Below, piece by piece: positions 33,782 through 41,329 of a stretch of DNA of 64,000 nucleotides. The DNA is taken from positions 1,568,001 to 1,632,000 of the forward strand of contig NC_019771.1 of the NCBI RefSeq assembly GCF_000317695.1. The letters run 5' to 3'. A model generated the notes under the pieces. That model had not been told where the DNA came from, did not search any database, and saw only the letters and a list, made by a program, of their open reading frames with translations. The position numbers and the translations under genes are program-made. Each line of letters opens with the position of its first letter. The stretch's first letter is position 1. Origin of the DNA: Anabaena cylindrica PCC 7122. GTDB taxonomy: Bacteria; Cyanobacteriota; Cyanobacteriia; Cyanobacteriales; Nostocaceae.

Positions 33782-34900
33782 TCAATTACCAGCAGGTGAA
33801 GCGGCATGAATTAGCTCTGGTTTTTCTTCAGTAGCAGGACGCTCAATAGTTTGAGCCGATGTTGGACGTTGTTCACGCTTCAGAGTTTCTACTTTCATCG
33901 GCTGACCTGTTTCAATAGATTGGTAGAGCGCCACAATTATGCGAACATCATTCAATCCTTCGATTCCGGACGGCTCTGGGTCTTTATTTTGGAGAATACA
34001 ATCTGAGAAATAGGAGAATTCAGCCGCTAGTTGATCATGGCTCTCAAAGGTACGTTCTTGAGTTTCACCATCAATAGTCAGATAATGCTTAATTTCTCCC
34101 TGCCAAGTGTAAGCAGATTCTACTCGGATGTCGCCTTTAGTGCCTACAACCTGGTAATTAGAAACTTTGGCTGCGCCAAAGCTACAGGTAAATGTTGCTA
34201 GTCGTTCATTGGGAAAACGCAGGATAACACTGGTCATTTCTTCCACTTCACTGAAACGTTGTTCTCCCTTGGTAGCAGCTACAGCAAACACTTCCGTTGG
34301 TTCATCTTGAAATAGATAGCGTGCGGCATTAATGCAGTAAATACCAATATCATAGATTGTTCCTCCTCCTGTAATCTCTCGTAAACGGATGTTTCCCTGT
34401 TCTACTTGTTGAGAGAATACAGAGTTGAAAAGTCTTGGTTCACCAATTTGATGAGAACGCACTATTTCTACTGCTTGTAAGTTTGCCTGTTCTAGATGTA
34501 AGCGATAAGCAATCATTAACTTGACACCATTGTCATTAGCAGCTTTCATCATGGCTTCGCATTCTTTTTCTGTTACAGCCATTGGCTTTTCACAAAGTAC
34601 ATGAATGGCTTGATTAGCTGCCCGCACAGTATAATCACAATGTAGGTGATTGGGTAATGCAATATAAACAGCATCAATATCACCGCTTGTTAGACAGTCT
34701 TCATACTCATCATAAGAATAAGTATGCTGAATCCCATACTTTTTACTGAGTTCTTCACGTTTTGTGGGGTCATCGGAAACTAGAGCCACTAATTCAGAGT
34801 TATCGGCAGAAGTAAAGGCCGGTAAAGCTGCTTCTTGAGCAAACCAACCTAAACCCACAACGGCGTAACGAATTTTGTTTTTTCCGTTTGTAGTTGTCAT
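33782..34900 (-). CDS. Gfo/Idh/MocA-family oxidoreductase
   Basis: A 372-residue NAD(P)-dependent sugar-type oxidoreductase. YAVVGLGWFAQEAALPAF carries the Rossmann motif, DAVYIALPNHLHCDYTVRAA then VLCEKPMAVTEKECEAM is the signature with the conserved EKP Lys, and GGGTIYDIGIYCINAARYLF supplies the catalytic Asp-x-x-x-x region. First gene of a minus-strand group with the SRPBCC protein, then the dehydrogenase. A TATA-like AT-rich stretch precedes it. The substrate is not predictable. Confidence 0.88.
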   Translation of the reverse strand: MTTTNGKNKIRYAVVGLGWFAQEAALPAFTSADNSELVALVSDDPTKREELSKKYGIQHTYSYDEYEDCLTSGDIDAVYIALPNHLHCDYTVRAANQAIHVLCEKPMAVTEKECEAMMKAANDNGVKLMIAYRLHLEQANLQAVEIVRSHQIGEPRLFNSVFSQQVEQGNIRLREITGGGTIYDIGIYCINAARYLFQDEPTEVFAVAATKGEQRFSEVEEMTSVILRFPNERLATFTCSFGAAKVSNYQVVGTKGDIRVESAYTWQGEIKHYLTIDGETQERTFESHDQLAAEFSYFSDCILQNKDPEPSGIEGLNDVRIIVALYQSIETGQPMKVETLKREQRPTSAQTIERPATEEKPELIHAASPAGN

Positions 34901-35141
34901 TGTAGACCTCTTGATGAAGAACTTGGTTTAAAAAATCATTCTTTTAGGGTGATGAAGTTTTTCAAGTATTCCCTCATACTGATGATAGAACTTTAATCAT
35001 ACTTAAGAGATGCTTTTTTCTTTCCATTTTCTTCTTAACTGACAAGTATTAGATGGAATTTGGAGAAGTATAGATAAAATGCAGTTGATGCCATTAATGT
35101 TGCCTTTAGTGGCTTCTTAAATGATATATAAGGTTTATCGT

Positions 35142-35441
35142 TTAATTTTTTCTTAATTCATAAGCTAGTTTAAATTTATCAGTTGTCACCTGTTCAATTT
35201 GCAAATTACCTAATTCGGCGGATTGCATGATACCTTCAATAAAAGTTGTAGCCTCTTGAAAGTTTTCTCTTTTAAATAATAAAGAAATTAATTCATATAA
35301 AACATAATCACTGGTATATATCGAAGTCTTTTGTTGTTTTTATTGATAATAAACTTCTTTGACGGATTGATGATAATTATCTCTACGATGTCCTAAAGCT
35401 AACCATCCCCAAGTATCAATAAAAATAGACTTATATTTCAT
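35142..35441 (-). pseudogene. PIN-domain toxin (VapC-like), nonsense-disrupted and truncated
   Basis: Reverse frame from ATG 35441: MKYKSIFIDTWGWLALGHRR then NYHQSVKEVYYQ, a TAA, KQQKTSIYTSDYVLYELISL and LQIEQVTTDKFKLAYELRKN, stop at 35142. IDTWGW and the YTSDYVLYE acidic residues mark a PIN nuclease. It has one in-frame stop and lacks the last third of the fold, including the final Asp. A fragment of its antitoxin overlaps the start. Confidence 0.75.
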
Positions 35442-35490
35442 TATGATTACCCAAACTATATAGTTCTTCATCAATATGATCTGTTGATAT
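35431..35490 (-). pseudogene. antitoxin C-terminal remnant
   Basis: Just upstream of and overlapping the PIN gene start, ISTDHIDEELYSLGNHNEI ends in TAA at 35431. An in-frame TAG precedes it. An acidic tail of this kind overlapping a toxin start is typical of antitoxins; the DNA-binding part is gone. Confidence 0.5.
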
Positions 35491-35527
35491 CTATTCCAGC
35501 TACTCACCTGGTTTTGAGTGCGCTGCC

Positions 35528-35896
35528 ATGAAACGTCAATACACCACCAAACGCAATCCTTGTCCTGTCTGTGGCAACCATCATGGTTGCGCTATTCGCC
35601 CAGATAATCTAATTGAGTGCCTACGGAGTTTCAGCCAACATGATACCCCGGCTGGTTATCGCTTTATCAAGCCCCTGCGTAACGATATGGGCGGGTTATT
35701 TGTTCAAGATGACCAAAATGCTCAAAACCAGGATAAGCTTCTTTATTCACCTCAAAAACGGGCTGACAGTAGACAAACAAATAGAAACCCCCAGGTAGTT
35801 TTTAATCACCTGCTTATGTTCCACAGCCAGCGATCGCAATTTCTGCAACTCCACATCAGCATTAAACAACTGCGAAATCTTCAATTCCTCCAATAA
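35528..35896 (+). pseudogene. plasmid-type zinc-finger protein N-terminus (DUF3854/3987-like), truncated
   Basis: MKRQYTTKRNPCPVCGNHHG then LIECLRSFSQHDTPAGYRFI and MGGLFVQDDQNAQNQDK match the N-terminal zinc-knuckle region of large cyanobacterial plasmid/prophage proteins with primase-helicase or DUF3987 domains, usually over 700 residues. After about residue 75 the frame runs into unrelated sequence and stops at 35896. The rest of the gene is absent, so this is a stub. Confidence 0.6.
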
Positions 35897-35965
35897 CATC
35901 ACCGCAGGAAGCAACTGTCCCCAATTAAAATCAGGCTTCCAAATCGCATTATTACCCTTCTCCAC
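35747..35965 (-). pseudogene. possible reverse-strand gene fragment
   Basis: The reverse strand reads NNAIWKPDFNWGQLLPAVML then LEELKISQLFNADVELQKLR and SLAVEHKQVIKNYLGV, with protein-like composition, before entering the plasmid-type stub. It overlaps the questionable 3' half of that stub, which supports the idea that the stub's own tail is not real. Family not recognised; fragment lacking both ends. Confidence 0.3.
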
Positions 35966-36023
35966 CTAGCTAGATTGTGGTCGGGTAGCAGGACTACAAT
36001 TTAGCCAAGCTGTCATGAGGGGC

Positions 36024-38067
36024 GTGCGACGTGAAAGTTGTGTATTAGGCGCATCCGCGCTATAAGACCGAGAGGCTGTCCTCTCCAGAGAAGTCCTTCT
36101 CTCTGTCCCCACGTAAAAGGGTCATTGACCCCACCTACACTGATAGTAAGTAATGAAATCAGTGGAATGCAAGGTATGAAAGCTTACTTACTGAGAGCCT
36201 AAATTGGTAAAGCAAGCAAGGGGAAGACCGTCAAGGGTTAACGCTAGTGAACTATCTTAAACTTCGTGATGACAGAGAAGTGAAATCAGGCTGATACACT
36301 TCAACCAAAAGGTAAATGAGCAGGTTGCTGGAGTGTCCTAGACAGCAACGAAGGAACAAACGCTCATCGGAGTATAGATAGAACCCAAAACGGTCGAATG
36401 TCAAATACACAGAACACGGTAAGCCCTATGGATTCTCAGGGGAGTCGATAACCTGAGTAGGTCAACCGCGAGGAAGACATCAATAATATCCAGAGGGTAA
36501 AGGAAGTTGGAGAAAGCAAATGCTCCTGGTAATGCGGGAGATAAGAGTCAAGATTACTCTATGCCGAAAGGCAGCAGACTTCCAACAGGTATCCACCGAT
36601 AAACCAAAGTAACGGAATAAACCAAGGTGAAAGATAGAGTCAGCAATGACATCGGAACTTCGGAAACGTTGTTAGATTGGTCAACCATTAATTGGCGATA
36701 AATCAAACGACGGGTAACAAACCTGAGACAAAGAATTTATCGGGCTACTCAGAGATGCCAATGGAATCGGGTCAGAAGCCTGATGAAACTGATGTTAAGG
36801 AGCTATTCAAACCTGCTACTAGCGGTGCGACGAGTTACCCAAGAAAATGACGGCAAACGGACTGCTGGCATAGATGGTCAGATAGCCCTCACCTCAGAAG
36901 CTAGGGTAGCACTGGTCAACCAGATGCAAGAATACAGAATATGGCAAACACACCCGGTTAAACGGGTTTACATTCCCAAGTCAGGGGGAAAACTTAGACC
37001 ATTAGGAATTCCCTGTCTGGTAGACCGAGTGGCACAAGCAGTTATCAAAAATGCCTTAGAACCAAGTTGGGAAGCCCGCTTTGAGTCAAATTCCTATGGC
37101 TTTCGCTGTGGTAGAGGTTGTCATGATGCTATACGCCGATGATTTCCTAATTACGGCTGAAACTAAGGAAGATATTGAAGCAATTGTTCCCAAGGTTGTA
37201 GATTTCCTTCATGTTAGAGGCTTGGAACTAAATTCTGACAAAACCAACATTGTTCCTGTGGAACAAGGGTTTAATTTTTTGGGTTTCCATGTCCGAAAGT
37301 TCCACGGCAGTTGCTACATTATGCCACAGAAAGAAAAAGTCAAAGACTTTCTCAAAGGCATACGGGATTGGCTAAAAGCTAATAAGCAAGCCACTCCTGA
37401 AATGGTTATCTACCACCTCAACCCTATTCTTAGAGGCTGGGGCAACTACTACAAACATAGTGTCAGTACACAAGTATTCAGTTACGTAGACCACGAAATC
37501 TGGAAAGCTCTCTGGAAGTGGTCACTGCGTAGACATCCGAATAAAGGTAAGCGATGGGTCGCCAATCGATACTTCAAAACTATCAATGGTAGAAAATGGA
37601 ACTTTGCAGCAACGGTAAAAGACCGACGGGGAGAATGGACTACCATTTCTCTAGTATATCTGCCGGGTATCAATATTGAACGGCACGTTAAGGTCAAAGG
37701 CGCTGCATCTCCTGATGACCCAGAGTTAAAACACTACTGGGAACAACGTCAAACCCGGTATGGCAAGACCTATTGGGAAAAGGGATCTAAGCTCTACAAA
37801 GTAGCAGTGAACCAAAATTGGCGTTGTCCAGTCTGCCACGAACACCTGTTCAATGGAGAAACACTGAATACACATCATCTTCTGAGTGTTGCAGAGGGAG
37901 GTACGGATACCGTAGATAATCTTGTTCATCTACATACATCTTGCCACCGTCATCTGCATCATCGAAAAACTCTCTGAATAACTGGATGCTTGAGCGGCTT
38001 GAGGGGAAACTATCACGAGCCGTTCTTTGGGGAGGGGGACACGGCGACGTGTGCCTCCTTACCCGAC
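36024..38067 (+). mobile_element. group II intron (degenerate)
   Basis: Starts GTGCGACGTGAAAGTTG, the conserved GUGYG 5' end, and has a 34-nt domain V at 37992-38025 (GAGCGGCTTGAGGGG, GAAA, ...CACGAGCCGTTC), then a domain VI stem ending ACCCGAC at about 38067. Roughly 600 bp of structured RNA domains I-III precede the reverse transcriptase frame. The exact 3' splice site is judged by the pattern only. The IEP is broken, so mobility would need a helper in trans; splicing might still occur. Confidence 0.82.
36627..37977 (+). pseudogene. ltrA: group II intron reverse transcriptase/maturase with HNH domain, internal deletion
   Basis: A GTG at 36627 opens MKDRVSNDIGTSETLLDWST, with TAA soon after, then RIYRATQRCQWNRVRSLMKL, DGKRTAGIDGQ and LRPLGIPCLVDRVAQAVIKN (RT0-RT2) up to GFRCGRGCHDAI at 37130. 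The next frame continues at once with YADDFLITAETKEDIEAIVP (RT5 with the catalytic YADD), FNFLGFHVRKF, the maturase domain (LRGWGNYYKHSV) and a C-terminal HNH nuclease (CPVCHEHL, LNTHHLLSVAEGG, SCHRHLHHR). Roughly 100 residues (RT3-RT4, first catalytic Asp) are deleted. Not functional as a reverse transcriptase. Confidence 0.85.
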
Positions 38068-38099
38068 AAGATAGTCTGGAAACTGTGCTAGTGTCGGTG

Positions 38100-38163
38100 G
38101 AAGGATAATGTTGCCGGAATGACTTGCTTATGCTTCCAATTCACTTCGGCAACATTATCCTTC
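38100..38163. repeat. 17-bp perfect inverted repeat with 30-nt loop
   Basis: GAAGGATAATGTTGCCG at 38100-38116 is exactly complementary to 38147-38163. It lies 33 bp after the intron's 3' end. It may be a terminator of whatever gene held the intron, a MITE or the relic end of an insertion sequence. No T-run follows. Confidence 0.6.
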
Positions 38164-38240
38164 AAACCTCTCTAATGCTTGCAGTCCATATATTAAAGTT
38201 CAATGCATTGACACGTTGGCTGGGGTACAGTTAGGTTCTC

Positions 38241-38759
38241 TTAAGAATTTGCCCAGGTAGGAGTGGATGGACGCGCAGCAGAGATCGCATGGAAGAATGC
38301 AAATAGCCTGTGTTTAGCTCGACCATAATCTCGGTATTGTTGTAGATCGAAAGACCGTAATTCTTTTTCTATTACATCTTCGACATCAGCAGATAAATTT
38401 AACCTACCTTCATTGAGATAACATTCGGTTAAAAATAGCAGTTTCTCAACATTAATTTCGTTGATTTCCCATTGAATCTCGACAGGAAACTCATAATTTT
38501 TTTCTAATGTTCCACCACGGTAAACATTTTCTACAAGCTTATTGCCGATAATATATTTAACTTTATGGATGTCAGCCAGTCCTAGCAAATCATCAGCAGT
38601 TGGCTTCAATCCAAGACGACGACGGAACACAGAATCAATAATTTCATACTTACTATTGTCTTGAAATACTGTAACAACAACTGCTGCAATTCCTTCGATA
38701 TCGCCATAACATCCGATGATGTTTTTACTTTCTTCACCACGAACAAACAAGATATCCAT
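38241..38759 (-). CDS. conserved hypothetical protein
   Basis: 172 residues: MDILFVRGEESKNIIGCYGD then IEGIAAVVVTVFQDNSKYEI, VKYIIGNKLVENVYRGGTLE and LTECYLNEGRLNLSADVEDV. A TTG at 38768 is in frame, but ATG 38759 is preferred. No catalytic motif, signal peptide or membrane segment is seen; the alternating strands then helices suggest an alpha/beta fold. It lies in the accessory stretch after the group II intron. Family not recognised; an immunity or accessory protein is possible. Confidence 0.55.
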   Translation of the reverse strand: MDILFVRGEESKNIIGCYGDIEGIAAVVVTVFQDNSKYEIIDSVFRRRLGLKPTADDLLGLADIHKVKYIIGNKLVENVYRGGTLEKNYEFPVEIQWEINEINVEKLLFLTECYLNEGRLNLSADVEDVIEKELRSFDLQQYRDYGRAKHRLFAFFHAISAARPSTPTWANS

Positions 38760-38768
38760 ATGCAACAA

Positions 38769-39121
38769 CTAAATTAATGATAGGGAATCGAGGTTATGAA
38801 ATTCTCAAAGGTGAGACTGACAATGTAAAACTCAATACCGATAATCTATCAGATTTTTTTGTAAAAATGGAGGCTTTGTACAAAAAAAAGAACCTTTTTG
38901 TCAACAGGTTAATCTAAGATTAACTATTGATAAATTAATTGATAACCCAAGTTATCACCCGCCAGAGACTCCTATTCCTCTCATTGCTACTTTCGTTAAA
39001 TCAAGGTTTTAAATTTTGCGTTGCCGAAAGTGACGAAAGAAGGATAATTAAAATATTTTTTATTAACTATTGGATAAACATATCTTTACTTATTGTTATA
39101 GGAGTTTGTCGCCGGGGCCTC
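38769..39121. other. intergenic region
   Basis: 353 bp without a supported gene: AT-rich promoter-like sequence upstream of the 172-residue gene and then sequence leading into a TA remnant. No repeat or RNA structure is obvious. Confidence 0.3.
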
Positions 39122-39197
39122 TCAACTAACAACCCGCACAATGACAATACTATTTTCAAACACCCGATAAAAAATAATATATCCATCAATAGGAATA
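39122..39197 (-). pseudogene. ParE/RelE-type toxin C-terminal remnant
   Basis: The reverse strand reads IPIDGYIIFYRVFENSIVIV then RVVS and stops at 39122. This matches the last strands of ParE-like toxins (YLIFYR...IEIVRVVSGRRD). The rest of the toxin is lost at the edge of MITE copy B; an antitoxin N-terminus lies on the far side of the MITE. Confidence 0.6.
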
Positions 39198-39202
39198 CCC
39201 CT

Positions 39203-39584
39203 TATGGCAATTCCCAAGCTCATGAAATACACCCCACCCGCGCTGTCGCGCACCCTCCCCTTGGTAAGGGCTACGGTGTACACACAAGTCCTATTTAAGA
39301 TTAAATCGGCGGTTAGAAACCGCAACTACACAGGCAAAACTCCTTCGGATTCGCCAGTTCCCTACGGCGGGTCTCCCGCCGTAGGGAATGGTCTCACCAC
39401 CTCCGTGGGTTGAAAACTAGTATTGTTTCTTAGTCCACGCAGGTGGACTTTGTTTGTGTAGCCGTGATTTATAATCGCCAGGGCTTGTTTTGGGTAATCA
39501 GATCACTTGTGTGTACACGGTAGTTGGTAAGGGGAGGGTTGGGGAGGGGTAATTTTGTATCTTACTAGAGTGGGAAAGGCTATA
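39203..39584 (+). repeat. MITE copy B with nested second element
   Basis: Ends as in the other copies (GGCAATTCCCAAGCTCATG at left, GAGTGGGAAAGGCTATA at right). The core is split by about 240 bp bounded by CTACGGTGTACACACAAGT and an inverse ACTTGTGTGTACACGGTAG, with TTGGTAAGGG duplicated on both sides. The nested part holds an inner palindrome around 39360-39385 (CCCTACGGCGGG...CCCGCCGTAGGG). Confidence 0.8.
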
Positions 39585-39632
39585 ATACAGAATCCATATT
39601 TCCATAACTACGCACGATTTTAGGAAACCTCG

Positions 39633-39695
39633 CTATATTGCGACATTATAAGCCTGTATCAATTCCTGAGTTTCTGGTTTGACTTGAATATTCAT
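39633..39695 (-). pseudogene. antitoxin N-terminal remnant
   Basis: ATG 39695 reads MNIQVKPETQELIQA then YNVAI and a TAG. The first 15 residues look like a ParD-type antitoxin start. With the toxin tail at 39122-39197 and MITE copy B between them, a former parDE-like operon appears to have been interrupted and deleted. Confidence 0.4.
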
Positions 39696-39808
39696 GATGT
39701 ATTTTCCAATTAATAGCCTATCCAAAAATGCTAACAATTATGGCTTACGCCACGCTGCAATATTACATTTTCTGCCTGTACCTGTTCTAACAATAAAATA
39801 AATCTAAT

Positions 39809-39996
39809 CTAAAACCCAATAACAGAAGTTGCCTTGCGGCGTTGTTCTGGGGATACCTCCAGATAACGCTGCAAAGTCCCCAAATCATTATGTCCGCTAA
39901 CGTCTGAAGTCCCAGGGCTTCCGACACCCGACACCTGGTATAGAGACAAATGGCAAATAAAGCGCGATCGCGTGGATTGGTAAAACCTTTAGACAT
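39809..39996 (-). pseudogene. tyrosine recombinase/integrase with internal deletion
   Basis: ATG 39996 reads MSKGFTNPRDRALFAICLYT then RCRVSEALGL (the TG/TR-CRVSEAL segment with the catalytic Arg of tyrosine recombinases). After a junction near 39905 another frame reads DVSGHNDLGTLQRYLEVSPE then RRKATSVIGF to the stop at 39809, the HxDL...Y-containing end of the same family. About 100 central residues are missing. The first and last parts are otherwise normal. Confidence 0.75.
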
Positions 39997-40057
39997 GGAT
40001 TAGTTTTTTTGTCAATGCGTAACTCCTATAAACGATAAGCTTCATGACAGCGGTTAA

Positions 40058-41191
40058 TTAAAGCCTTAACAACCCTGCCTTTTGTAAACGTGAGAGTAAA
40101 CCAGGACGATTGCTGTAATCTGTTTGCATTTCCTGAACGCGTAACTTAAACTGCTCTAGTTTTCCTTGATGTTCAGCTAAATCGCGTAGATTTCTCAAAT
40201 GTGCAATTGCATCATCATAGGGTTTAGATTGTTTGAGAGCAATTAATCTAAAAACCTCCTCCCATAATTTCGCTTCCTTGGGAACTAGTGCTAACAATTG
40301 ACGAATTCTTGCCTCCTTTGCCGCTTTAAGCTCTTGTTCTTGGCGAAGTCTGCTACAATCCTCCGCACTAGCTATTAATTGAAAAAGCAATCGTCTATTA
40401 CTATGATCTTGAACTAAAGCAATTTGACTATTAGATAATTCTTTCAATCTTTTTGCTAATTGAACTCCAATTAATGGCTCATTCTTGAGGACTTTAACCA
40501 AAAATTCGTTGCGTTCTGCTTCTGGTAAACTTGGAATTAATGCTTCTAAAGACGTAAATTCTGCCTGTGTAGAATTACTAGCTGTAGCTGCTACTGTAAT
40601 TAAATCATTATCAACCTTAAAAAACTCAACAAAACTTTGCAGCGAGTCCGACAACTTTTGTAAATTGGCAGGTACAGGTGGTTCTAGTACATCTGACTCA
40701 TCTTCCGATAGCTCATAATCATCGCATACTCTAGTTTTAGCTTTTAACCAAGCCAAATATAAAACCCGGAAATCACCTTGCAATAATTCATTTCTCAGTG
40801 ATGCTAAATTAGACAGCCACCCTTCACCTTCTATCCAATCTCGATATTCTTCATCATTAATATTGATATCAAGAATTAGATAATTTGAAGTATTAGAAAC
40901 AGAAATACAATCATCTACACAATATTGCTTAATTAAAGTAGCATCTACCAGTTTTTTCGGCAACCGAAATAAAAGCTGTCTTGTTCCCCAGTTAGCCATG
41001 TACAACATGACATCAAAACACTTTTCTAACAAATCTTGGGGGTTGCCCCGAAAGTCACCGTAACTATAAGTGAAAGCTGCTTTTGTTGGTGATAATTCCA
41101 CTCGACTAGAAAGACTTTCAACGTAACTTTGTTCAGTTTTTGTTAATATTCTATCTAAAGCTTGAAATTCATAATACTGGTATTCACTCAT
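40058..41191 (-). CDS. conserved hypothetical protein (about 377 residues)
   Basis: Starts MSEYQYYEFQALDRILTKTE, with SYGDFRGNPQDLLEKCFDVM, YMANWGTRQLLFRLPKKLVD and a long helical second half ending DYSNRPGLLSRLQKAGLLRL. I chose ATG 41191 because GAGG sits 6 bp upstream; an open frame extends to 41296 without family-like sequence. Proteins of this opening pattern occur, as I recall, in many phyla near SWIM-domain and SNF2 genes; here an SNF2 helicase gene is 3.3 kb away on the same strand. Function unknown; cytosolic. Confidence 0.7.
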   Translation of the reverse strand: MSEYQYYEFQALDRILTKTEQSYVESLSSRVELSPTKAAFTYSYGDFRGNPQDLLEKCFDVMLYMANWGTRQLLFRLPKKLVDATLIKQYCVDDCISVSNTSNYLILDININDEEYRDWIEGEGWLSNLASLRNELLQGDFRVLYLAWLKAKTRVCDDYELSEDESDVLEPPVPANLQKLSDSLQSFVEFFKVDNDLITVAATASNSTQAEFTSLEALIPSLPEAERNEFLVKVLKNEPLIGVQLAKRLKELSNSQIALVQDHSNRRLLFQLIASAEDCSRLRQEQELKAAKEARIRQLLALVPKEAKLWEEVFRLIALKQSKPYDDAIAHLRNLRDLAEHQGKLEQFKLRVQEMQTDYSNRPGLLSRLQKAGLLRL

Positions 41192-41329
41192 AATCATCCT
41201 CTTTTGACTATGTGAAGTATTGTATCTCCCACAGTTACCAAAACTGTAACGGTGATCAAATCTCACCCTGCTCAGGACTATTCTAAGTAAGAACAACAGG
41301 GCAACTATCTTGAGTGTGAGGATTTAGCA

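Noticed and set aside
39204..39413. Short frames crossing MITE copy B
   Set aside because: They follow the repeat sequence on both strands and end in the nested insert; the same type of frame recurs in every MITE copy.
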